This document shows positions 1 to 10,301 of a stretch of 64,000 nt of DNA, piece by piece. This stretch comes from Ehretia macrophylla (Eukaryota; Streptophyta; Magnoliopsida; Boraginales; Ehretiaceae), in the NCBI GenBank assembly GCA_037974665.1, contig CM075770.1:67281850-67345849 (forward strand), read 5' to 3'. Position numbers and translations under genes: made by a program. Numbering within the stretch: the stretch's first letter is position 1; each line of letters opens with the position of its first letter. The notes beneath the pieces are model-generated. The model was not told where the DNA came from and did not search any database. It saw only the letters and a program-made list of their open reading frames with translations.

Positions 1-997
1 ATGTGAACGCGGTGATTAGACACAAAGATTACTCTTCCTGTGGCCCAGCAGGTTAGGCTCTTGCTTCTTATATGAAAATAAGCCATTATGGGAGAAGGCA
101 TAATCCGCGGCCGGCAGGAGCTAGTGAGACATAGCAAGTAACCCGTCACATAGAGGATTGTCCTAACAAACGAAACATATGCGCCCAGAGCTTATGGTCC
201 ATCAGAGGTAAAAAGGCCATTGAAAGAACGAGTGGCTAGTTCATTTGAGTTGCTTTAGGAACTCAATTTTCTAGCTCAAAAGGAGAGTCTGACATCCTTC
301 TTGTCGTCCAACTCAAATGAGGTTAGTAGATCTCTTTAATTTCATTGGAGTTATCATGCTTGTGAAAGATAGCTATTCTTCGAATCGAAAAAGAAATGTA
401 TGAATAGAGGCGTTGCCTTACGAGTGAACTGCCTTACCTAATGAGGGCAAAGAGAGACCCTCCTTGCTACAGTGCAATTTACTAGTTTAAGGGAACTAAA
501 TTGATTATTACTAATGATAAATAGTAATCAGTAGACCTTTAACCTATTTCTTTTTTGGGTCTGGTAGCAAGGCAAGCGGGACAAGGGCATAGGGATAAAT
601 TCGTTTGGTTGGTAAGAACCATGTCGAAGAAGTTCTACCTTGGAAAAAAGCCATTGGGAATGGAAAAGCCTAGTTCTTCCAAGCCAGGCCAGACAAAGCC
701 TAAGCCAAAATGTTAAATAGTAAGAGAATGGTATACCGCCCAAAGTCCCGTTCAGTCACTTACGGGGTGAAGGCTAAAGCACCTCTTCTCAATCGAAGGA
801 AGAGAACGAGACGTATCTTACTTACGATCTTTTTTTGCAGCATCCACGAATCTTAATTAAAAACACCAGGCAATGAAATCGCACCAATGAAATAAAAGAA
901 GATCGCTCGCCAACTACTATGATTAAAAGAACTACCATTGAACCGGTTTTCCTCTCATTATACCTAATCTACTCAAACCAAGCAGTCAATCCCATCC
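1..997. other. Mitochondrial-style non-coding DNA
   Basis: No supported gene. The composition and texture (purine and pyrimidine runs, many scattered AAGAAAG/CTTTCTT words, no long reading frame) resemble the blocks at 10302-21144 and 48243-62723. Bases 16-60 weakly resemble 59008-59062 (both share GATTAGAC, GATTACTC and GTTTAGGCTC-like words). It ends abruptly where an LTR begins with TGTGAAAC at 998. The mitochondrial origin is inferred from texture and from the cox2-bearing block elsewhere in the window. Confidence 0.4.
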
Positions 998-2007
998 TGT
1001 GAAACCCCACTTTTCTATCCTGTCTCGTTTTGCATGTTTATTCTTGTTTTATGTGAATTGACCTGTTTAAGTGTTATATGACTTAGAATGTGATAATTTT
1101 GATATTAATACTCCTAGAACATGCTAAATGTGCATTCATGAAATTTTCATAAAAAACGGAGTCAGAAATTTTATCGTCGACTTTTAGTAAATAGTATTTT
1201 TGAAACACGTCCGCTAAAATTTTGAAACTGGTCTTGTTAACCCTTCTAGACCTAGTACTCAGACTTTAATAGACCTATGTTTGATGAAATCAGTTTTCAA
1301 ATTGGCTTAGGAATTTATTAGGATTTTTACACCGACTTTTGTGAAAATTGAGTTTTAAGCCGACTCGGGTGAAATTATTTGATTGTAAAACTTCTTGTCA
1401 CCTAAAAATAACCTACTTGAGCTATCTTAGGTGTTGCATATTTGTTTTGAGCAAAGAGATATCTAAAATGCGTTTAAAAGACAAGAAAACACAAAAATAC
1501 TAAGTTTACTCAACTTTGACTTTATTTAAAATGTTGACCATTTGCATATAAGTTGTTACACACACTTGCAAAGCACAAAAACACCTTCAAAATCAGTCAC
1601 ATTGCCGTGAGCTTCATTGAGCCAAGGAGAAGTTTTCTTCAACATTTTTCAAAGCAAATTTTCAAAGAAAAACCTAGTTTTTGTCCGTAGAACTTTGTGT
1701 CGAGTTGGATTCCTCTTGTTGGGCACGCATTGCACGCATATCTAGGCTTATATCGCATCAAATTTGAGAGAAAAATTCTAGATCTCAAAACTCATCTCTT
1801 ATGTTTTTGGGTGGTATTGATTATTGTACCGGTAAAAAGTTTATTTGAAGTTAGAATATTGCTCCATGCATGCTAGGGATCATTTATATGTATTCTTGCG
1901 AGATTTGAACCGTTGTAGCATAATTATTTATTTTCGGGTATTTAAAGTTGAGTTATTTGCCATTTCTTGATTATCTTGAGTTGTATTGGTTGAAATCGAT
2001 TGTCGTC
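998..2007 (+). repeat. Plus-oriented family-1 LTR, 5' part only
   Basis: Starts with TGTGAAACCCCAC and follows the 3' LTR of element A (from 45800) to about 46807, so it is the first 40% or so of a family-1 LTR. It stops at 2007 in the conserved word GATTGTCGTC, where the sequence switches to the opposite strand of the same LTR family (element D). The five bases before it (CATCC) do not recur after D at 9903, so no target duplication pairs the two outer ends. A rearrangement, not a simple insertion, made this junction. Confidence 0.8.
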
Positions 2008-2596
2008 TTCAGAATATTATACAAACAACTCCTCAATTAAATTAACAACATACAACATAACCATTTTATACAATTATCATTCCTTCAACAATTCGTTCAT
2101 AGTTATACGCCTCCGTCCCAACTTCATACATAAACTGTACATACATTTCAAAATAGATTATAAACCAACTTAGTAATCTAAACATGATCAAAAGAAATAC
2201 TACTAAACCATCATACATAAGTCTTATAATTGAGTAAGCTACACAATATAACATATTACAACAACTAAGAAAAATTCATGGCAATGACTCTGGCACACAA
2301 GACTCGTCCACATAAAGCACATTCTCAGCTTCCTGTGGCACGTATCCGTAATCTTGCTCAAGTACACCGGTAAGCATGCAATAATAGAGAGTGAGCTTAT
2401 ATAAAATAAGCCCAGTGAGGATCCAATAGATCTCTAACAGTATTCACTATACTCCTTGGAAATAATCATTTGAGCAAGTAAACACACAATAACATCAATA
2501 ATACTATCATCACATAATCTATAATGACCATTCAATAAAGGATACACTAGTTGGTGTAGCTCCAAACGCCATCACGATCATAACAGCCTTCTTGTG
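2008..2596 (-). repeat. Element D 3' LTR, distal piece
   Basis: Minus-strand family-1 LTR piece containing the short LTR frame at 2276-2368. The acceptor-like CAG before that frame has changed to CCG in this copy. The piece is interrupted at 2596 by the solo LTR, and TTGTG at 2592-2596 is the left copy of that insertion's target duplication. Confidence 0.8.
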
Positions 2597-5094
2597 TGTC
2601 ACGCCCCAACTCGACCACACCTACGATCAATCAAGACACAACGAAATTTCGGCAGTATAACGACAGTGAATAGGATACCGAGGCTCTAAACCAACCTCAA
2701 TAGACATCATACATCAACTCCACAAACCATACAACAAACAACTCCTTAATAAAATAACAACATACATCATAACCATATTATACAATAAATATTCCTTGTT
2801 ATACGCCTCCGTTCCAACATAATACATGAACTTTTAATATACATTACCAAGAACATAATGAGCCAATCTAGCAACCTAATCATAAACAAAAGAAAGGCTA
2901 CTAAGACAGCATCGACTAATTCATTAACTTTTCAACATCTTTTACATTATGAACTACAAAGCATATAAAAGTCTACTAAGTTAATTTACAAGATAGTAAA
3001 ACAATGCAACATCAAGGATAAGACTCCGGAACATAAGACTCATCCACGTAAGGCACATTTTCCACATTCTCCTCTTCAGGAGGCACGTACCCGTAATCCT
3101 GCGAAAGTACACCTGTAGGCATGCAATAATAGAGAGTGAGCTTATATAAAATAAGCCCAGCGAGGATCCGATAGATCTCTACAGTATTCACTATGCTCCT
3201 TGGATTTAATCCTTTGAGCAAGTAAACACACAATAACATCAATAATACTATCATCACATAATCTATAATGACCATTCAATAAAGGATACACTAGTTGGTG
3301 TAGCTCCAATCACCATCACGATCATAACAGCCTTCTTGTGACTCCTATAAACTCATGCACCCGAGGTACCCCAATAACCTCTCCCTCCATGACACCTCCG
3401 TCATGCGAGCTGGAGGCAGTCTCTGGTAGTCATGCCGTTATCAACCCGACAGCCCGATGCTGCCCGAGAGGTGGCACACACATACCAAAGACTCAACAAT
3501 AATAATAAACATCAATCATTCACAGGAGGACAGTCTAACAGAACTGCCTACCTCCCGGCATCAATCATCAATCAATAATCATCAATCATCATCAATAATC
3601 ATATTATCATCATCAATAATCATATTATCATCATCAATAATCATATTATCATCATAATAACATCAATAATCAATTTAACAACAAATAACTAAGTTAGATG
3701 ACAAAGTAGGCCATCCAACCGAACATGCATTAAACACACAATCAAACCCTAGTTTACCCATCAACAACTCACCATTCAATCACTCAAACCACACCCGATC
3801 AACTACGGCTCAATTCAATAATTTAAAGAAAGATAACCTAAACTTCAAATAATCATATCTTACATTCTACTAATCCAAATAACCCCAAATCAGTTTCAAA
3901 CACTCACCCACTCGATCAACTACATTAGCCCTCTCAGAAACCAACCAAGCACCTCAAAATCAAGCCCAACAACCCTAAAACCTCAAGGCACCTAGGCTGA
4001 AATTTTTGGATTTTCACCCAAACATCGTAATCGAAAATTTGGCATTATAACGGCGTTACCACGTAATTAACAAATTTTTAGAAATCGACGACAATCAATT
4101 CCAACCACCACAACTCAAAATAATCCTCAAAAAGCCATTCTATCAACTTTAAATACCCGAAAATAAATAATTTCGCTACAATGGCTCAAATCTCGTAGTA
4201 ATACACATAAACGATCCCTAGCATGCATGGAGCAATAATCTAACATCAGATTAACATTCTAACAGTTCAAAATGCAGTTATGAGAAAAAACAAAAAAATT
4301 AGTTTTGAGATCTAGAATTTTTCTCTCACCTTTGATGCTATAAAAGCCTAGGAATACGTGCAATGCGTGCCTAACAAGCGGAATCCAACTCGTCATGAAA
4401 TTCTATGGACAAAAACTAGGTTTTTCTTTGAAATTTTGCTTTGAAAACCTTGAAAACTCTTTTCTCTTTTCTCTCTTCTTCCTCTCGGAAATATGTGTGT
4501 AATTGTGGGTGTTTTTGTGCTTTGTGAGTGTGTGTTGGTGATATAAGCTTGAAAGTCAACAAGTTAAATGAAAGTCAAAGTTGAAACTTTAGTATTTTTA
4601 GTGTTTTCTTGACTTTAAATGCATTTTATTGATCACCAAAGTTCAAAACAATTATTCAACACCCAAGATAGCTCAAGTAGGTTATTTTTAGGTGACAATA
4701 AGTTTTACAATCGAACAATTTCACCCGAGTAGGCTTAAAACTCGATTTTTGCAAAAGTCGGTGTAAAAATCCAAAAAAATTCTTAAGCCGATTTTAAAAC
4801 CGTTTTAATCAAACACAAGTCATTAAAGTCCGTGGACTAGGTCTAGAAGGGTTAAAAAGACCAGTTTCAAAATTTTAGCGAACGTGTTTTGAAAATACTA
4901 TGCACTGAAAATCGACGATAAAATTTCTGACTCCGTTTTTGATGAAAATTTCATGAAAGCACACTTAGCAAGTTCTAGGAGTATTGATACTAAAATTACC
5001 ACATTCTATGTCACACAGCACATAGACAGGTTAATTCACGCAAAACGAGATAAAGCACGTAAAACGAGATAAGATAGAAAAGTGGGGTTTCACA
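2597..5094 (-). repeat. Solo family-1 LTR with target duplication
   Basis: A full-length LTR of 2498 bp, TGTCACGCCCC at the left and TTTCACA at the right. It is flanked by exact five-base duplications TTGTG (2592-2596 and 5095-5099) and sits inside the 3' LTR of element D. No interior, primer binding site or polypurine tract is attached. A solo LTR with an intact duplication is the usual product of recombination between the two LTRs of a complete element, so a full element once inserted here. It carries the conserved hairpin (3693-3719) and the acidic LTR frame (3012-3113). Confidence 0.92.
3582..3656. repeat. Minisatellite inside the solo LTR
   Basis: About three copies of a roughly 20-base unit of the form ATCATCATCAATAATCATAT, embedded in a wider CATCAAT-rich tract (about 3545-3675). 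The same place in other LTR copies carries shorter CATCAATCAT tracts (for example 26298-26340), so its length varies between copies. It lies close upstream, in element sense, of the 3012-3113 frame and next to the hairpin at 3693-3719. Confidence 0.8.
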
Positions 5095-5099
5095 TTGTG

Positions 5100-7062
5100 A
5101 CTCCCATAAACTCACGCACCCGAGGTACCTCAATAACCTCTCCCTCCATGACACCTCCGTCATGGGAGCAGGAGGTAGTCTCTGGTAGTCATGCCGTTAT
5201 CAACCCGACAGCCCGATGCTGCCCGAGAGGTGGCACACACATACCAAAGACTCAGCAATAATAATAAACATCATTCACAGGAGGCAAATCTAGCAGAATT
5301 GCCTATCTCCCGGTTCATCAATCCATAATCAAACATCATTCACAGGAGGCAAACCTAGCAGAATTGCCTATCTCCCGGTTCATCAATCCATAATCATCAA
5401 TAATCATCAATTTCATTAATGTAACATCAATATAACATCAATATAACATCAAGTAATTAATTAAAAAGCAAAAAACTAAGTTAGATGACAAAGTAGGCCA
5501 TCCAACTTATCATGCATGAAGCACGTAATCTAACCCTAGTCTAACCATTAACAACTCACAATTCTATCACTCAAATACCACCCAGTCAACTAAGGCTCAA
5601 TTCAACAATTTAAAGAAAGATAACCTAAACTTCAAATAATCATATCTTACATTCTACTAATCCAAACAACTCCAAATCAGTTTCAAACACTCACCCATTC
5701 AATCAACTACATTAGTCATCTCGGAAACCAACCAAGACACGTCAAAATCAAACCCAATAACCCTAAAACCTCAATGCACCTAGGCTGAAATTTTTGGATT
5801 TTCACCCAAACATCGCAATCAAAAATTCGGCATTATAACGGCGTTACTACATAATTAACAAACTTTTAGAAATCAACAGCAATCGATTCCAACAACAACA
5901 ACTCAAGATAATCCTCAAATAGCCATTCTGTCAATTTTAAATACCCGAAAATAAATAATTTCGCTACAATGGCTCAAATCTCGTAGTAATACACATAAAC
6001 GATCCCTAGCATGCACTGATCAATAATATAACTTCAAATTAACATTCTAACGGTTCAAAATGCAGTTATGAGCAAAAACATAAAAATGAGTTTTGGGATC
6101 TAGAATTTTTCTCTCACCTTTGATGTGTTTTGATGCAAGAAACATGTAGAATGGATGCCCAACAAGTGAAATTAAGTTTTGAATGAAGTGATTTGGACTT
6201 GAATTGCAAAATCTATGTGAAAAATGCTTGAAAACCTTTGAAAAATGTCTTCTTTCTTCTCCCTCATGGAATTTCGGTAATGTGTGTGTAAAATGAGTGT
6301 GTTTTGTGTTGTTTTAATGTGTGTTGGTGATATATTAAGCAAAGGTCAACAAATAAAAGAAAGTCAAAGGTGGAAACTAATTATTTTTAGTGTTTTCTTG
6401 TCTTTTAATTCATTTTCTTGACTACTCTTGCTCAAATTAATTATGCAACACCTAAACTATCTCAAGTAGTTTATTTTTAGGTGACAAAAAATTTTACATT
6501 CAAACAATTTCACCCGAGTCAGCTTAAAACTCGATTTTCTACAAAAGAAGGTGAAGGTGAAAAGTCATATTATTTATTTTCAAATGTCTTTTGAATGCAC
6601 AATTAATCTAAAATCATTTAATACCACATATAAATACATTTATATTAATATATACTAGGCCAACGAAAGTCAATGCAAGAATTGGGTTTAGAAGAAATTA
6701 CTATTTGGCTCAAAAATGCTACTTTTCGCCCGAAAAGTCTATTTAAATTACTATTCCGTTTCAGAATCAATTTTTATCAAACATGGGTCTATTAATAATA
6801 GAGGACTAGGTTATAAGACGTTTAAAACACTCTTGTAAAAATTTTAGAGGACAGGTGTTTAAAATACTATTCACAAAAATCATCGATAAAATTTCTGATG
6901 CCGATTTGATGAAAATTTCATGAATGCACACATAGCATGTATCAGGAATATAAATCACATATTTAACACATTCTAAGTCATATAGCACATAAAATGATCA
7001 ATTCACGCAAAACGAGGTAAAGACACGCAAATCGAGATAAAGATAAAAACTGGGGTTTCACA
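5100..7062 (-). repeat. Element D 3' LTR, proximal piece
   Basis: Continuation of the D 3' LTR after the solo LTR. It ends TTTCACA at 7062, immediately before the polypurine tract. It carries the LTR hairpin (5480-5506) and a private 64-base tandem duplication (5267-5394). It is more diverged from the A and C LTRs than those are from each other, especially at 6120-6700. Confidence 0.85.
5267..5394. repeat. 64-bp tandem duplication in D's LTR
   Basis: Two adjacent near-identical copies (5267-5330 and 5331-5394), each starting AAACATCATTCACAGGAGGC and ending near CATCAATCCATAATC. The solo LTR and element C have a single copy, so the duplication is private to this LTR. Confidence 0.85.
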
Positions 7063-7078
7063 TTCTCCCCTCCTTAAA
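7063..7078 (-). promoter_or_regulatory. Element D polypurine tract
   Basis: Reads TTTAAGGAGGGGAGAA on the minus strand, directly abutting the 3' LTR. This is the expected site for plus-strand DNA priming during reverse transcription. The same tract is at 27855-27870 in element C. Confidence 0.85.
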
Positions 7079-9721
7079 ATAATTGCGTCCGCGCAATTCT
7101 CGAACTTACAGACAATTGAATCCTCAATCGTTACACTTAACAATACTTCTCTTAGTTCTCATTTATCTCTTAGGATGACACCTAACCAAAGACATCAAAA
7201 GAACAAACTCTGTTGATTGCTAGTTGATGATCATAATTCCAAGACAATCTTCAATTCATAATTCTCTCCTACCTAATATCATATTGCATATGAAAGAAAT
7301 CGCAACTCCAAAGTCTTAGCAGGACACCACTAATTATCAATCATCCCCTACTACAAAAAAGAGCTCTATGAACACCCCGAGGGTTTAAAAACTCATTTAC
7401 GATAACATGAATGATTACTGTTCAAGAGAATATCTCAAAAGTGACATTTGTCAGAATACTTATGAAATTTACAAGGAAATACGAATATGAAAAATCATAT
7501 TCGAGCCAACAATCAAGTGAATAAGAGGTCAAACAAGTTAGAGAATCAAGAGGTTAATAGTTTAATAAGGAAGCATGATAACTAAGATAAGAAATGTCTC
7601 AGCACCTATCAGTTAAATAAGTACGAACAAAGGATGATGACGAGTCAAAACAGTGCTGAGTATGTTGAACAAAAATTCCTGAACAAGTAGATATTTCAAT
7701 TCTCGATGATTGTTCAAGGAACCAACAAGTAAGTTGTACTTGAGGCGAAATGAAATTAAGAAATAAGAGATTATTAATTCAATAGAAAACAGAAGTGGCA
7801 AGAGTATTTCAGCACACAATAACCAAATAAGTATAAATAAGAAGGACAATGCCGAGTATATTGAATGAACAATTACAAGCAAAGTAATGGCTCAGGATTT
7901 AATAATAAAACAATAGGATTAACAAGGATCAACAAGAATAACAATGATGTACTTAGGTAGGGAGTACATCAAGCAAGTGGAATTCGAACAAGTAAAATGG
8001 TATACCAAAGGAAAAACTACTTTCAAATGAATAGTAATAGGATGAAATGAAATATTGAAATCAATGGCTGGAGATATAGAATGAAATATAGAAGTCTCAA
8101 ACCTTAACACCAATAAGTGACATTGCTATAAGAAGCAAATATGAATGTTAAGAATATAAACAATATCAAATGAGTATAGGATCCATTAATCCAATAAGCA
8201 AAACTTTCAAAACACAATTGATATGCTAGAAAAGTGTAACTCTCGCTCAAATAAATGAGAATAGAGTAAAAGATAATAATAAGACTGATAGAATTATGAA
8301 GTACAAGAAGGGTGTCCCACCTACACACTTAAACACCAACAAGTCAAATCCTACAATCTATCTTCTTCCAAAACAAGACATTAAGGAGATCTAGAGAATC
8401 CTAAGGAGTCATAACAATCACCAAACAAGATAAATCACTCTAAAATTTTACATTCCGTACCAGACCAATCACTAAACAAGATAAATCACCAATTACCCAA
8501 CATGATTCACTAATGAAGACTCCAAAATCTGATAACACAATACAGATTCATATTAACCAATTATAACACAAGCGAATCCTCAATCAACAATTTAGAAAGT
8601 CATACCACCTAGAACTCAAAAGCTTGATGTTGGCAAGTAAATGTTCAGCCACCGAAATGCATTCTTATTTCCTCAAATTATTCTATCTCCCAACAATTAC
8701 ATCTTCAATTAAAGTAACTTTAGTTAGGAATCACTCTAATTGGCTCCAAGGTTTAAAGATCAAAACTTCAAAAATATCCATTAATAATATAGCAATCCCA
8801 AATAGTAGAAATATTCACATGTTATACCACACTTCATTCCATTCACAAATAAACATCACTAATTCCTCAAATAAATTCATTCTAAAATATTCTCAAGGAA
8901 GTATAGTTTGAGTTGAGACTCCAAAAGTGTCTAATCACAACCTCACGGAAACCTCAACTTATGATCCATCTCCAAGTAATAACAAGTTAAACATGGCAAC
9001 AAAAGTAATCATAATCATCAAGATACATTGCTATTTCCTCGAACAACTTCATTCTCGCTAAAGGAACATCAAGAACAGATCCATTAAACTGAGACTAAAA
9101 TCCATAAACATAACAATTAAAATCTCACTGATAAACTACTAGAATAATAATAATCCAAAATCATGGCCTACCTCTATTTTCGAAAACTCTTGTAGTCATC
9201 CTTATTTCACCTAAAAGAATCACCCACAATTATAGAATATATACAATTACATCACATGAAAACAGGTACAACGTAATGCATGATTATCATATAATATAAC
9301 ATTATCACATAACACACAATTCAGCATATAAGAAGCCAACATCACATAAACAGGTTATATCACAAAAGTAAGTTATAAACAATTAAAGTCACATAAGCAA
9401 CAAACTTCACATAAGGCACTTTGATCACATAAAACACAATTGTCACATAATACACATTAATCACATAATGCACATTAATCACATAATGCACATTAATTAC
9501 AACACATTGAGTATGTATAGCACGTTATCACATAAAACATATTGACCTCATTAGTTCACTTAACACACAAGGCATATTGGTCACATAGAAAGTTAGACAC
9601 ACAAGTAAAATAATCACATAACCATATTAACATATGTTTCACTTTTCTTTCACTTAATACATACTTGCATGCTTAGACCACTACCTACATTTCGAGGATA
9701 CCCCAGCTGATAGCTAATCAA
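7079..9721 (-). other. Element D interior, non-coding
   Basis: Internal region with no retroelement protein motif in any frame. It is colinear with the interior of element C (27871-30622), apart from small indels. Just inside the polypurine tract, the minus strand can be read as a short tail (R-I-A-x-x-Q-L-F-stop) like the end of element B's pol, which suggests descent from a coding element. Bases 9280-9600 hold imperfect CACATAA/CACATTA repeats that match the 5' leader of element A read in the opposite direction. Short AT-rich frames in this region look like chance. Confidence 0.75.
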
Positions 9722-9902
9722 GCTCTGATATTTCTGACTCCGTTTTTGATAAAAAATTTCATGAATGCACATTTAGCATGTTCTAGGAGTATTAATATCA
9801 AAATTATCACATTCTAAGTCATATAGCACATAAACAGGTCAATTCACGCAAAACGAGAATAAGCACGTAAAATGAGATATGATAGAAAAGTGGGGTTTCA
9901 CA
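9722..9902 (-). repeat. Element D: truncated PBS and 5' LTR remnant
   Basis: GCTCTGATA (9722-9730) is the start of the tRNA-Met primer binding site complement that reads GCTCTGATACCA in elements B and C. It runs straight into TTTCTGACTCCG, a sequence found only about 170 bases from the outer end of the LTR. Some 2.3 kb of LTR has therefore been deleted between these points, with at most one base of shared sequence at the junction. The LTR end TTTCACA at 9902 is intact. Confidence 0.85.
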
Positions 9903-10301
9903 GATAGTCCAGGACATCCCTTATCCAGTAGTCCAAGTGTTTCTCCTTTTGATATGGGATGGGGTTACCACATCTGCCCCCCCTTAAGGAGGTGCAGCGC
10001 CCTTGCGGACCACTGGAGCAAAGGAAGGCCCGCTCTGATACCACTTTGTAACGCCTCGAACCCAACTCTCATGCCTACAGGATACCCCCTGGGACTTAGG
10101 CCCAAGCGAGCACCGAGGCTATAGCAAGCAGGCCTAGAAATGCACTATGCACGTATTGTCCGCTTTAGGGCCCATACCCCACACAGATTTATCGCCTCCC
10201 AACCACTGCCAGGAAAACACGCGTGCACGGATAGTCCAAGACATCCCTTATATCCAGTAGTCCTAGCGTTTCTCCTTCCGATGTGGGATGGGGTTACCAC
10301 A
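9903..10301 (-). mobile_element. TRIM-like miniature LTR element
   Basis: The right copy is a complete 255-bp LTR (10047-10301; TGTAACGCC to TACCACA). The left copy keeps only its last 70 bases (9903-9972) and is cut by element D's end. Between them lie just 74 bases containing both priming signals: a polypurine tract (9973-9985, minus-strand AAGGGGGGGCAGA) and the tRNA-Met primer binding site complement GCTCTGATACCA (10032-10043). It has no coding capacity. The size and organisation match terminal-repeat retrotransposons in miniature, near the lower size limit. The 10302 flank gives no visible target duplication because the left end is lost. Confidence 0.85.

Larger units (their letters stand above)
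2008..9902 (-). mobile_element. Element D: non-autonomous (LARD-like) LTR element, damaged
   Basis: Minus-oriented. The 3' LTR lies on the left in two pieces (2008-2596 and 5100-7062) around a solo LTR. Its outer end, roughly the last 130 bases including the terminal dinucleotide, is missing at the 2007/2008 junction. Next come a polypurine tract (7063-7078), a 2.6 kb non-coding interior closely colinear with that of element C, a partial primer binding site (9722-9730), and only the last 172 bases of the 5' LTR (9731-9902). The interior has no gag, protease, RT or integrase motif on either strand. Because it shares LTR, leader and polypurine tract with elements A and C, it was probably mobilised in trans. 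Confidence 0.85.

Noticed and set aside
3545..3675. CATCAAT tract as a CRISPR-like array
   Set aside because: The units are contiguous without unique spacers, so it is a minisatellite. The context is a plant LTR.
7613..8328. Hydrophobic minus-strand frames in D and their twins at 28409-29131 in C
   Set aside because: They are AT-rich interior sequence of non-coding elements. The lengths and frames are not consistently conserved, and no motif is present.
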